Below are positions 18,496 through 26,824 of a DNA stretch of 64,000 nt, piece after piece. The stretch lies in NCBI RefSeq assembly GCF_000620085.1, contig NZ_JHVJ01000003.1:186001-250000 (forward strand), given 5' to 3'. Source of the stretch: Marinobacterium jannaschii DSM 6295. Its GTDB lineage: Bacteria; Pseudomonadota; Gammaproteobacteria; Pseudomonadales; Balneatricaceae. Made by a program: the position numbers and the translations under genes. The notes below the pieces were generated by a model. That model saw only the letters and a program-made list of their open reading frames with translations, was not told where the DNA came from and ran no database searches. Each line of letters opens with the position of its first letter. Position 1 is the first letter of the stretch.

Positions 18496-19806
18496 ATGAG
18501 TTATAAAGCAGCAATCAGCCTGACCCTGCTGGCAGCCTTGCCCGCAGTGGCGACCGCAATGACCGAAGATGACCTGCAGGAGTCCTTCTATCCCTATCGC
18601 AATGCCGTTCCGCAGGTCGATGGCCTGAGTGCCGGTACGGTGGTGAATAGCAGTAATGCCGATCAGTTTAAGGCCCGGCTGGACCCGGCGATGTTTAACT
18701 TCGTCAAGAACGGTGATTACAGTATCAAGGTAGGGGAAACCACCTCGTTTGATCTGCATGAAAGCTATGTTAACGCCACCCGGGCCAATATGGGCGGCGT
18801 GACCCTGGGCGCAGAGCCGGGTCAGATCAGCGGGGCTGATGCCGGACGTCCGTTCCCGCAGGAGCCCTCTGCCAGTGATCCCCGTGCCGGTGAAAAGCTG
18901 GCCTGGAACTACAAGTACGGCTATAACTGGGGCGATTCTGCCGCGATTTCGCCGTTCTACTGGAAGTTCCGCAGCATGGACAGCGGCAAGGTCGAGCGTA
19001 CCCTGAAGTTTAATTTCCACTTCCTGAACTACACCCACCGTACCCAGCAGGAACCGACACCGGCCATTACGCCGAACCCCTCCAACCTGTTCCGCGGTAT
19101 CTATGTACAGGTGCTGGAGCCGTTTGATGTCAAGAACACCCAGCTGCTGATCCACCGCTATGAGGATGATGCCAAGCGTGATAATGCCTATCTCTATCTG
19201 GGGTTCCAGCGCCGGGTACGTCGCCTCTCCAGCGGTCAGGTGACCGATGCCTTCCTCGGCTCGGATATTATGATCGAGGATTTTGAGGGTTATAACGGTC
19301 GTATCAGTGATATGAAGTGGACCTATAAAGGCACCCGTACCATGCTGATGCCGTTCTATAACCACAATGAGCAGGCACTGGACAGCGAAACCCACAGCGA
19401 TGACGATGGCTATCAGGTGGTGAGCTTTACCGGTAAGGGGGGCTGCTTCCCGGATATCAGCTGGCAGCTGCGTAAGGTCTATGAAGTGGAGGCCACGCCG
19501 ATCGACCCGAACCATCCGATCAGCAAGCGTATCCACTATATGGATGCCCAGACCTTTACCATCCCGCGTACCATCACCTTCGACCGCAAGGGCGATATGT
19601 GGAAGGTCTGGACCATCGGCCAGGCTCACCCTGACTACCATCTGCCATCCAACAAAGGTACCGGCGTATCGATCGATGATGCCTTCAGCATGATCGATAT
19701 CCAGGCCCAGCACTGTACCACCGGTCAGTTTAAGGGCCAGGTCAACCCGGCCCTCAGCCCGGCGAGTAAGTTTACGGTACAGAATCTGCGGGCATCCGGC
19801 CGTTAA
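18496..19806 (+). CDS. DUF1329 family exported protein
   Basis: This 436-residue protein has a signal peptide (Leu-Thr-Leu-Leu-Ala-Ala-Leu-Pro-Ala-Val-Ala-Thr-Ala). I chose the ATG at 18496 because AAAGGTGA precedes it; a GTG at 18487 is also in frame. The family is described as LolB/LolA-like in fold and is of unknown function. It is the last gene of the four-gene unit and is followed by a terminator. A carrier of lipophilic molecules between membranes would fit the neighbours but is inference. Confidence 0.8.
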   Translation: MSYKAAISLTLLAALPAVATAMTEDDLQESFYPYRNAVPQVDGLSAGTVVNSSNADQFKARLDPAMFNFVKNGDYSIKVGETTSFDLHESYVNATRANMGGVTLGAEPGQISGADAGRPFPQEPSASDPRAGEKLAWNYKYGYNWGDSAAISPFYWKFRSMDSGKVERTLKFNFHFLNYTHRTQQEPTPAITPNPSNLFRGIYVQVLEPFDVKNTQLLIHRYEDDAKRDNAYLYLGFQRRVRRLSSGQVTDAFLGSDIMIEDFEGYNGRISDMKWTYKGTRTMLMPFYNHNEQALDSETHSDDDGYQVVSFTGKGGCFPDISWQLRKVYEVEATPIDPNHPISKRIHYMDAQTFTIPRTITFDRKGDMWKVWTIGQAHPDYHLPSNKGTGVSIDDAFSMIDIQAQHCTTGQFKGQVNPALSPASKFTVQNLRASGR

Positions 19807-19833
19807 AATCTGAACCGGCACGACTTGAAAGAT

Positions 19834-19861
19834 AAGCGGCGGGGGAGACCTCGCCGCTTTT
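19834..19861 (+). terminator. Terminator after the DUF1329 gene
   Basis: AAGCGGCG (19834-19841) pairs with CGCCGCTT (19852-19859) and is followed by TT, 28 bases after the stop codon. Confidence 0.75.
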
Positions 19862-20281
19862 CGATTGAGTGGTCGTCGCCCGCATGACTTCAGACCCGAT
19901 CCAGTTCTACTGCAGACCTGTTCGCGGATGGCAAAGCGTTATCTCCTGCGCTTTTCAGGTTGATTGATGGTCACCCCACCCGGGCAGATAACGCCGCTCA
20001 GCCGCCACAGTCTGGCTGAGTTTCCGGGGTAAGTTGGGCGCGGTCTGACTTTTGTCCCGGCGTCATTAAATTCAGATACTGCTCCGATTTGATCGATTGA
20101 TCAGATTTCAGCCTCGACTTTAGTGTGGGTATCGCCGGATAATCCCCTGCGCACAGCCGTGCTAAAGGGTCCTTAAATCAGCCTTTTTCAGCATGTCCCC
20201 CGGCTGTGTCGACTCCTAAATAAAAATAAAGTAGGTGAGGGTAGCGCTATCGGCGTGATCCCCGGGTTTGGTGATTGAAAA
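19862..20281. other. Non-coding gap before the antiporter gene
   Basis: About 420 bases without a credible gene. I saw short palindromic stretches, such as TTGATCGATTGATCA near 20090, but no clear promoter, RNA or repeat. Confidence 0.5.
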
Positions 20282-21529
20282 ATGCATACGCTACAACTGT
20301 GGCTGATTCTGCTCGCGTTCGTCCTGATCGTGCTGGAGGATGTGGTCCATATCAATAAGGCTAAATCGACGCTTTTTCTCGGATCTCTGGTCTGGATATT
20401 GGCGTTCGTCTTCCCCGAGGGCGGCCATGGTGCCGCTGCAATACAAGAAGCCCTGAACGAAAACCTGTTGGAAATCGCCACGTTATGGCTGTTCCTGATG
20501 GCCGCGATGACCTTCGTAACCTATCTCAACCAGCAGGGGTTAATTACCCAGATTGTCTACCGCCTGTTGCCCGCAGCGATGAGCCAGCGGCAGCTGATGC
20601 TGATGATGGCGGTACTGGCGCTGGTGTTCTCCTCGCTGGCGGATAACATCACCGCCTCGCTGATTATGTTGTCGCTGCTGGCGTCGCTGAAGCTGGAAAA
20701 GCAGGAGATGCTGAAGTTTGCGGCCTTGCTGGTATTTGCGGTGAACTCCGGCGGTGTGGCGCTGATTACCGGCGATGTCACCACGTTGATGATCTTCCTG
20801 GCGGACAAGGTCAGTGTGGTGGATCTGTTCCTGCTGATACCGGCTGCGACGGTGGGGGTGCTGGTGTTACTGGGCTGCCTGTTGCGCGGCGCTGATGAAA
20901 AGCACTATGAGATGCCAAAGTTTAAGCGTCCGCTGGCATGGCAGGATCAGCTGATCGGTTTACTGTTTCTGGCGACCATCGGCAGCACCCTGTTTCTCAG
21001 TGTGTTCTACCGGGTTCCGCCGCTGTTGAGTTTCCTGTTTGGCCTGTCGGTGATGTTCCTGGCTTACCAGCTGATCTATCGTGGCCGTAAGGAACGCCCC
21101 AATATCCTCGAATATATGCGCGATATCGAGTTCGATACCCTGCTGTTCTTCCTCGGCGTACTGCTGCTGGTGGGGATGCTGAAAGAGCTCAAAGTGCTGG
21201 ATCAGCTACCCTTGCTATACCAGTATATGCCCACGCTGTTTGCCAACTACTTCGTCGGGCTGCTGTCAGCCCTGGTGGATAATGTGCCGCTAACGGCAGC
21301 GATCCTGAAATCGGGTGTCGAGATGGATAAGGCCGACTGGCTCTGCCTGACCTATGCTGCCGGGGTGGGAGGTTCATTGCTGATTGTCGGATCTGCGGCC
21401 GGGGTGATTGCTATGAGCAAGCTGTCGGAGCTGACCTTCATCAGCTACCTGCGCTTTGTTCACTGGATGCTGGCGGCCTATACCGCCGGTTACGCCGCGA
21501 CCTGGCTGATTGCCAACCTGCTGGTGTAA
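20282..21529 (+). CDS. nhaD: NhaD-like sodium:proton antiporter (ion transporter superfamily)
   Basis: This 415-residue membrane protein has about a dozen hydrophobic segments. The two inverted-repeat signatures Ser-Leu-Ala-Asp-Asn-Ile-Thr-Ala-Ser (near residue 119) and Val-Asp-Asn-Val-Pro-Leu-Thr-Ala-Ala (near residue 335) are typical of NhaD and the wider ArsB/NhaD ion transporter superfamily. NhaD exports Na+ or Li+ in exchange for protons, fitting a marine lifestyle. It appears to be a single-gene transcript. Confidence 0.8.
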   Translation: MHTLQLWLILLAFVLIVLEDVVHINKAKSTLFLGSLVWILAFVFPEGGHGAAAIQEALNENLLEIATLWLFLMAAMTFVTYLNQQGLITQIVYRLLPAAMSQRQLMLMMAVLALVFSSLADNITASLIMLSLLASLKLEKQEMLKFAALLVFAVNSGGVALITGDVTTLMIFLADKVSVVDLFLLIPAATVGVLVLLGCLLRGADEKHYEMPKFKRPLAWQDQLIGLLFLATIGSTLFLSVFYRVPPLLSFLFGLSVMFLAYQLIYRGRKERPNILEYMRDIEFDTLLFFLGVLLLVGMLKELKVLDQLPLLYQYMPTLFANYFVGLLSALVDNVPLTAAILKSGVEMDKADWLCLTYAAGVGGSLLIVGSAAGVIAMSKLSELTFISYLRFVHWMLAAYTAGYAATWLIANLLV

Positions 21530-21667
21530 TCAGCGGAATGATCGAGGTTGCAGTCGCGGGCTGCTGCAACTTTGATCTGTCGCTTCTGTCCAGTCGCTGT
21601 AACCGGCGTGAAGCTGCTGGCAGCCTTTTCTATCCAGCGCCTCACGGGCCGATACTTCGGAGATTTT

Positions 21668-22201
21668 ATGGCTAATTTCGTTTATATCGCTACCAGTCTG
21701 GATGGCTATATTGCAGACAAAGACGGGGGCCTGGAATGGTTAGACAAGATTCCCAATCCCGATAATGTTGATATGGGCTGGGCTGCCTTTATGGCTCAGA
21801 TCGATGCGCTGGTAATGGGGCGCAATACCTTCGACACCGTATGTGGCTTTGACCTGCCCTGGCCTTATGAAAAGCCGGTGTTTGTCCTCAGTAACAGCCT
21901 GACGGAGATACCGGAAGAGTACCGGGATAATGTCGAACTGGTCGCTGGTGATCTGCCTGAGGTCGTCGATCGGTTACACGAGCGCGGCTATAAAAACCTC
22001 TATATCGATGGCGGACAGACGATACAGGGGTTTCTGCAGGCGGACCTGATTGATGAGCTGATCATTACCCAGATACCCGTGCTGCTGGGCAGCGGGATAC
22101 CGCTGTTCGGTCACCTGGCCCGGGCACTGGATTTTGAGTATGTCAGCTCCACGCCTGTGCTGGATGCAATGCAGCAGACCCATTACCGGCGTCAGCGCTG
22201 A
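21668..22201 (+). CDS. Dihydrofolate reductase-like (RibD C-terminal) protein
   Basis: This 177-residue protein has the RibD-C/DHFR-like fold: Tyr-Ile-Ala-Thr-Ser-Leu-Asp-Gly-Tyr-Ile-Ala at the start, Met-Gly-Arg-Asn-Thr-Phe-Asp near residue 46 and Ile-Asp-Gly-Gly near residue 115. The frame is open upstream, but the ATG at 21668 gives the family start. It is probably an NADPH-dependent reductase of unknown substrate and not the main DHFR. Its 3' end overlaps that of convergent hutG by ten bases. Confidence 0.8.
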   Translation: MANFVYIATSLDGYIADKDGGLEWLDKIPNPDNVDMGWAAFMAQIDALVMGRNTFDTVCGFDLPWPYEKPVFVLSNSLTEIPEEYRDNVELVAGDLPEVVDRLHERGYKNLYIDGGQTIQGFLQADLIDELIITQIPVLLGSGIPLFGHLARALDFEYVSSTPVLDAMQQTHYRRQR

Positions 22202-22998
22202 CTGTCCGGTTGCCATGCCAGCATCGTCTCAATCAGTTGCTGTAATTGGGGATGCAGGTGCTTCAGTTTCGCGCTATCCAGCTGATAGCCTGCGCCTTGT
22301 TGCAGGTAGGTCGCCTGTGACAGTTCAAGCTGCACGGCATGGATATTCTCAGCCGGCTGCCCGTAGTGACGGGTGATATAGCCGCCCTTAAAGCGCCCGT
22401 TCAGCACATGGCTGTAATCGGACTGTTGCTGCAGCGTCCGTTGCAGTGCTGCGGCCAGTGCCGGATCACAGCTAGCGCCATCATGGGTGCCAAGGTTAAA
22501 GTCCGGCAGTCTGCCTTCAAACAGCATCGGTACTTCGGCCGCGATGGAGTGGGCGTCAAATAACAGCGCGTAGCCAAACCTTGCTTTCAGACGGTCCAGC
22601 TCGGCGCGGAGGCGCTGGTGATAGGGTTGCCAGATCTTTGCGATCGCCTGTTGTCGTGCCTGGTCATCCGGCGCCTGACCGGGCAGGAAGGTAGCCGAAC
22701 CATCAAACAGTATCTGCGGGAACAGGCCGGTGGTCTTTGTCGCGTAGAGTGGCTGGTCATCTTCCGGCCGGTTAAGGTCGATCACATAACGGGAGTAGTT
22801 GGCGCTGATCACGCCGACACCCATCTGCGCCAGAAACGGATACAGCTCAGGCACGAACCAGTCCGTATCAGGCAGCGATTTAGCGTCATCTGACAGTCCG
22901 GCGCTAACCGCGTCGCTGAGCTTCAGTCCGGCATGGGGCATGCTGACCAGCAGGGGCGTGGTGCCGGGGCGGAATTCAAAGGCGGCGCTGAGCATCAT
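22192..22998 (-). CDS. hutG: N-formylglutamate deformylase
   Basis: This 268-residue zinc hydrolase releases formate from N-formylglutamate, the last step of the five-step histidine route. Seen are Ser-Met-Pro-His-Ala-Gly near residue 19, Asp-Leu-Asn-Arg-Pro near residue 71 and the Phe-Asp-Ala-His-Ser segment near residue 147. It is transcribed divergently from hutF across a 195-base gap with a HutC-like operator. The remaining hut genes are not in the window. Confidence 0.88.
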   Translation of the reverse strand: MMLSAAFEFRPGTTPLLVSMPHAGLKLSDAVSAGLSDDAKSLPDTDWFVPELYPFLAQMGVGVISANYSRYVIDLNRPEDDQPLYATKTTGLFPQILFDGSATFLPGQAPDDQARQQAIAKIWQPYHQRLRAELDRLKARFGYALLFDAHSIAAEVPMLFEGRLPDFNLGTHDGASCDPALAAALQRTLQQQSDYSHVLNGRFKGGYITRHYGQPAENIHAVQLELSQATYLQQGAGYQLDSAKLKHLHPQLQQLIETMLAWQPDSQR

Positions 22999-23062
22999 CT
23001 ATCTCCTGTGAACGGCTATAACTCTGACTGTATTTAAGCACTTTACCGGTTGTGAATTCTAA

Positions 23063-23082
23063 TGTACATATATGTATATACA
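23063..23082. promoter_or_regulatory. HutC-like operator
   Basis: TGTATATACA (23073-23082) is a perfect palindrome and follows a related half, TGTACATATA (23063-23072). TGTATATACA is the consensus I associate with the GntR-family repressor HutC. It lies between divergent hutG and hutF. No hutC gene is visible here. Confidence 0.6.
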
Positions 23083-23193
23083 ATAGGGTTGGTGGCGATA
23101 ATTCTGTGTGTTACGGTCTGTTTCAGCGGCATTCCGCAACGCAACGGGCTATAGCACAGGTATTAATTTCACAGGATCAGTCGGACACTACAG

Positions 23194-24567
23194 ATGAAGA
23201 CAAGTTACTTTGCAGAGACGGCTTTGCTGGCTGAGGGCTGGTGCAGCGATGTGCGCTTCGATGTTGAAGATGGGCGCTTTGTGCGGATTTGCGCCGAGGC
23301 TCCGGCTGAGGATGCCGATGCAGAGGTGATCCGGCTGGCCGGGCCGGTATTGCCGGGGATGCCGAATCTGCATTCGCATGCCTTCCAGCGCCTGATGGCC
23401 GGACTGGCGGAGGTCTGCCGCAATCCCGCTGACAGTTTCTGGAGCTGGCGGGAGCTGATGTATGGCATCGTGGCGAAGCTGTCTCCGGAAGATGTCGGGG
23501 TGATCGCCCGCCAGCTCTATATCGAGATGTTGAAGGCCGGGTATACCCAGGTGGCGGAATTCCATTATCTGCATCACCAGCCGGATGGTCAGGCCTACAG
23601 CGACCCGGCGGAGACGAGCCAGCGTATTCTGGCGGCGGCCGATAGCAGCGGAATCGGCGTAACCCTGTTGCCGGTGCTCTACAGTCATGCCGACTTTGGC
23701 GGCCTGCCCGCGAGTTCTGGTCAGCGTCGTTTTATCCATACCACGGAGGACTACCTGGCGCTGCAATATCAGCTCGACAGCCTGCTGGAGGCCGGCTCCA
23801 GGCATCGGCTCGGTAGCTGTTTTCATTCCCTGCGCGCCGTGACGCCGGAACAGATTACTCAGGTGCTGGCACAACATTCGCCGGAGTGGCCGATTCATAT
23901 CCATATTGCAGAACAGCAAAAGGAGGTGGATGCCTGCCTGGGCTGGAGCGGTAAGCGTCCGGTGCAATGGTTGCTGGACAATGTCGGGCTGGACAGTCGC
24001 TGGTGCCTGATTCATGCCACTCACCTCGATCTGTCCGAGGTCGAAGGGATTGCCCGCAGCGGTGCCGTGACAGGCCTTTGTCCGAGCACCGAGGCCAATC
24101 TGGGGGACGGGATCTTTCCGGGTACCGACTATCTGCAACATCAGGGGCGCTTCGGGATTGGGTCCGACAGCCATGTCAGCCTGTCGATCAGTGAGGAGCT
24201 GAAAATACTCGAGTACAGCCAGCGCCTGCGCGACCAGCAACGTAACCGGCTTTATGGCGTGAATAATCCGGTGGTGGGTGATTTCCTCTACCGGTCCGCC
24301 GCACAGGGCGGAGCCCGGGCCTGTGGCATTGAAGCGGGAGAGATCGCCAGCGGAAAGCGTGCCGACTTTATCGTGCTGGATAACAGCCATCCGTTTATCG
24401 CCACCGCGCAGCCGGAGCAGCTGATTAATCGCTGGGTGTTCGCGCTGAACGAAAATCCGGTGCTTGATGTCTATGTCGCCGGACAGCAGCAGGTTGCAGC
24501 CGGGCGTCATCCGCTGGAGGAGAGAGCTCGCAACGACTTTGCGCAGGTTCTGAAAAGGTTACTCTGA
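23194..24567 (+). CDS. hutF: Formimidoylglutamate deiminase
   Basis: This 457-residue amidohydrolase turns N-formimidoyl-L-glutamate into N-formyl-L-glutamate and ammonia. Metal and catalytic residues are visible: His-Ser-His-Ala-Phe in the Met-Pro-Asn-Leu-His-Ser-His segment near residue 58, Ile-His-Ile-Ala-Glu-Gln near residue 236, His-Ala-Thr-His near residue 273 and Gly-Ser-Asp-Ser-His near residue 325. Together with HutG this gives the formate-releasing branch of histidine degradation. Confidence 0.92.
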   Translation: MKTSYFAETALLAEGWCSDVRFDVEDGRFVRICAEAPAEDADAEVIRLAGPVLPGMPNLHSHAFQRLMAGLAEVCRNPADSFWSWRELMYGIVAKLSPEDVGVIARQLYIEMLKAGYTQVAEFHYLHHQPDGQAYSDPAETSQRILAAADSSGIGVTLLPVLYSHADFGGLPASSGQRRFIHTTEDYLALQYQLDSLLEAGSRHRLGSCFHSLRAVTPEQITQVLAQHSPEWPIHIHIAEQQKEVDACLGWSGKRPVQWLLDNVGLDSRWCLIHATHLDLSEVEGIARSGAVTGLCPSTEANLGDGIFPGTDYLQHQGRFGIGSDSHVSLSISEELKILEYSQRLRDQQRNRLYGVNNPVVGDFLYRSAAQGGARACGIEAGEIASGKRADFIVLDNSHPFIATAQPEQLINRWVFALNENPVLDVYVAGQQQVAAGRHPLEERARNDFAQVLKRLL

Positions 24568-24799
24568 TCGATTCCGGAGCGGTGTGCGCTGGTGTGGCGG
24601 ATGCGCTGGTTACGCCACCAGACAATCACGCCGGTAGCTGACAGCACCGTTATAGCCTCGCCGCTAATGACGATCCGGTAACGGCCGGCATGTACCGGTA
24701 TTGATGGCCGGTGACGGCAGGTGGACACATGGTCAAGGCCTATCTATTCTGCAAGTTGAGTGACCATTCAAGGTCTGCTGCTCAGAGGAGGGTAACCTC

Positions 24800-25012
24800 A
24801 TGACGATTACCGTGACCGGAAGCTACGATTCCGCCTTTCAGATCAGGAATACCCGTGAAGACCTGATTGCGACCGGCATCCCTCAGGAACAGATATACGT
24901 GGATGAGGAGAGCCGCCAGCTAAAGGTAATGATTGCCGACGAAACCGAGCCCGAGGTAGAGGATATACTGCGGCGGCATGAAGCCCATGAGATGTTTGTA
25001 ACGAAAAGCTGA
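24800..25012 (+). CDS. Small hypothetical protein, 70 residues
   Basis: I do not recognise a named gene. The protein is acidic, with a strand-rich start (Met-Thr-Ile-Thr-Val-Thr-Gly-Ser-Tyr) and the pattern Ile-Pro-x-Glu-x-Ile-Tyr-Val-Asp-Glu. This is reminiscent of short heat-induced stress / YflT-type domains, where 'A-x-x-A-x-x-x-L...IP-x-x-x-I' folds as an alpha/beta unit. A strong GAGGAGGG ribosome site precedes the ATG, which supports real expression. It converges on the hemerythrin gene. Confidence 0.65.
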   Translation: MTITVTGSYDSAFQIRNTREDLIATGIPQEQIYVDEESRQLKVMIADETEPEVEDILRRHEAHEMFVTKS

Positions 25013-25064
25013 TCAATGACTGCCGCCCGGCGACCCTGTCCGGCCGCCGCGGCAGAACCAAAGT

Positions 25065-25484
25065 CTATTTCTGGTTGGATATAAACATCGCGGTGACAGT
25101 GTCCATGGTACCGATATGGTTAATAAACCAGGGCAGCATGGTGTCCACCAGATAGCCGTGAAGCTGATCCAGATCCTGTTCCGCTTCCCAGCGTCCCAGT
25201 ACCACGCGCATCTCTTCCAGTACGCGCTCGTGCTCACCCTTGTGACAATCATATGGCGGGAAGCCGTAGCGCTGCATTTCGGCTTCTTCCCGGGCGAAAT
25301 GCTCGGCATTATGCTGGTAAAGTGCGGTTAGTTCAGAGCTGATCCGCTCCAGCGCAGAGCGGTCTTCCCGTGCAGTTTCGATCAGTTGATAGAGACTGTT
25401 TGCCAGCACGGTTGCTTCCTGGTGATCGTGGTTCATAAAGTCCAGCGCGACACCCGGGATGTTATTGGCAGTGATCAGTTCCAT
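25065..25484 (-). CDS. Bacteriohemerythrin
   Basis: This 139-residue protein has the metal ligand pattern of the hemerythrin fold: His-Asp-His early, His-Asn-Ala-Glu-His, Glu-Glu-Ala-Glu, His-Lys-Gly-Glu-His and Trp-Phe-Ile-Asn-His-Ile-x-x-x-Asp near the end. It binds O2 at a non-haem di-iron site. I chose the second Met (25482-25484 in complement) because AAGGA precedes it with normal spacing; a start seven codons earlier is possible. Likely roles are oxygen supply to oxygenases or oxygen/metal sensing. Confidence 0.88.
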   Translation of the reverse strand: MELITANNIPGVALDFMNHDHQEATVLANSLYQLIETAREDRSALERISSELTALYQHNAEHFAREEAEMQRYGFPPYDCHKGEHERVLEEMRVVLGRWEAEQDLDQLHGYLVDTMLPWFINHIGTMDTVTAMFISNQK

Positions 25485-25690
25485 GCTGTTTTCCTTCGAA
25501 ATCATTTGATGCCAACAAGGTAACAGTTGTACCTGCTGGCCGACTTGATAACCGTCAATTTCCTGTGCCAGCGACCGACCGCTGGTATTGGCGGATGCGC
25601 GCCTCAGGTTGTCACTGGATACTCTTCGTTAGCAGATAGGTGTTTTCCCTGATATATTGCCTGTTCGACTAATCATCCTGAGGTGCGCAG

Positions 25691-26740
25691 ATGTCAAAGA
25701 CGCTGATAGTGGCCGCCGGCAAAACTGCTGAAGGCGAAGGTTGCCTGCAACCTGTCCTGCAACTGGAGCAGAAGCTGAAACAGATTGGCCTGCCACCCCG
25801 GGAACTGGTGATTGAGCCATTGAGTACCGGCTGGCATGCCCCGCGACAGGAGGACCACTTCCGCAGCGGCTGTGCGCCAATCGAAGCGTTGGCGAAGGCA
25901 AAAGCGCTGATTGAAGCCGGTACTGCCGCCGTAGTGATTCGCGGTGAGGATAATCTGAAGACCGGCTATAGCCGTGAGCAACGCCATCAGCTGATGGCGA
26001 TATACGGCGATGAGTATCCGATTACCCAGGCTTACGATGATCTGGCCCATGAGTTCGCCCGCCGTCAGGGGATTGATGCCGATACCTTCCGTGAACTCTG
26101 CCAGCAGCTCTACAGCAACTATGAGTGCAGCTATCGCAATGTGATGCGCCAGCCGGTGACTCAGGATGAGCGCTGGTTTCAGCCCCTGACCTCGCTGTTT
26201 CGCGGTGTTGACTGTGCTAATCCGCTGGTGGACTTTCATGGCAGGTTATTGCTCTGCAGTCAGGAAACGGCGCAGCTGCTGGATATTCCGGCGACAGAGG
26301 TGGTGGAGGTCAAGGGTGTCGGGCTGGGATTTCTGGAGCAGGATGGTCCGCAGCAACTGCGGCAGATTGCGGACTACGAGCATCTGGGGCAGGCCTGGCA
26401 GCAGGCTGACCAGCAAGCGGGCGGATACTTTAAACAGAAGTTCAGTGAGCGCAAGGCCTTGCTGGAAAGCTACACCTGCTATCCGGTGGTTCCGATGGCA
26501 CTGATGCTGAAAAGTGGATTGGTGAGCGGGCCGGAGCAGCTGGCGGAATTTGTCGCCCGGTATCCGCTGACCGTCACCGGCGGAATGAATCTGGCTAAGG
26601 GGCCCTGGAATAATCCGGCCCTGAACGGACTGATCAGCATGTATCAGGCATTGCTGCAATCCGACGCATCACTGGGAGCCGTGCATGGCAACGGCGGTCT
26701 GGGTTACCGGCAGGGAGTCGCGATGCTGGCAACCGAATAG
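25691..26740 (+). CDS. Thiolase-like protein of unknown function
   Basis: The 349-residue sequence looks like a divergent thiolase/SCP2-like protein: Val-Thr-Gly-Gly-Met-Asn-Leu-Ala-Lys-Gly-Pro-Trp-Asn-Asn near residue 298 and His-Gly-Asn-Gly-Gly-Leu-Gly-Tyr near residue 333. The last recalls the glycine-rich end of acetyl-CoA acetyltransferases. I cannot see the usual N-terminal nucleophile Cys motif or the Gly-His-Pro-x-Gly motif, so normal thiolase chemistry is doubtful. It is a single gene ended by a shared terminator. Confidence 0.55.
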   Translation: MSKTLIVAAGKTAEGEGCLQPVLQLEQKLKQIGLPPRELVIEPLSTGWHAPRQEDHFRSGCAPIEALAKAKALIEAGTAAVVIRGEDNLKTGYSREQRHQLMAIYGDEYPITQAYDDLAHEFARRQGIDADTFRELCQQLYSNYECSYRNVMRQPVTQDERWFQPLTSLFRGVDCANPLVDFHGRLLLCSQETAQLLDIPATEVVEVKGVGLGFLEQDGPQQLRQIADYEHLGQAWQQADQQAGGYFKQKFSERKALLESYTCYPVVPMALMLKSGLVSGPEQLAEFVARYPLTVTGGMNLAKGPWNNPALNGLISMYQALLQSDASLGAVHGNGGLGYRQGVAMLATE

Positions 26741-26764
26741 CGGTCATGGCCAGCTGCAGAAACA

Positions 26765-26800
26765 AAACACCCCGCAAATGCTGCCATTTGCGGGGTGTTT
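26765..26800. terminator. Bidirectional terminator
   Basis: AAACACCCCGCAAATG (26765-26780) pairs with CATTTGCGGGGTGTTT (26785-26800). The 16-bp stem has A/T tails on both sides and serves the thiolase-like gene and the convergent oxidoreductase gene. Confidence 0.9.
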
Positions 26801-26824
26801 GCTACAGCCTGTCACGCGGCGATC

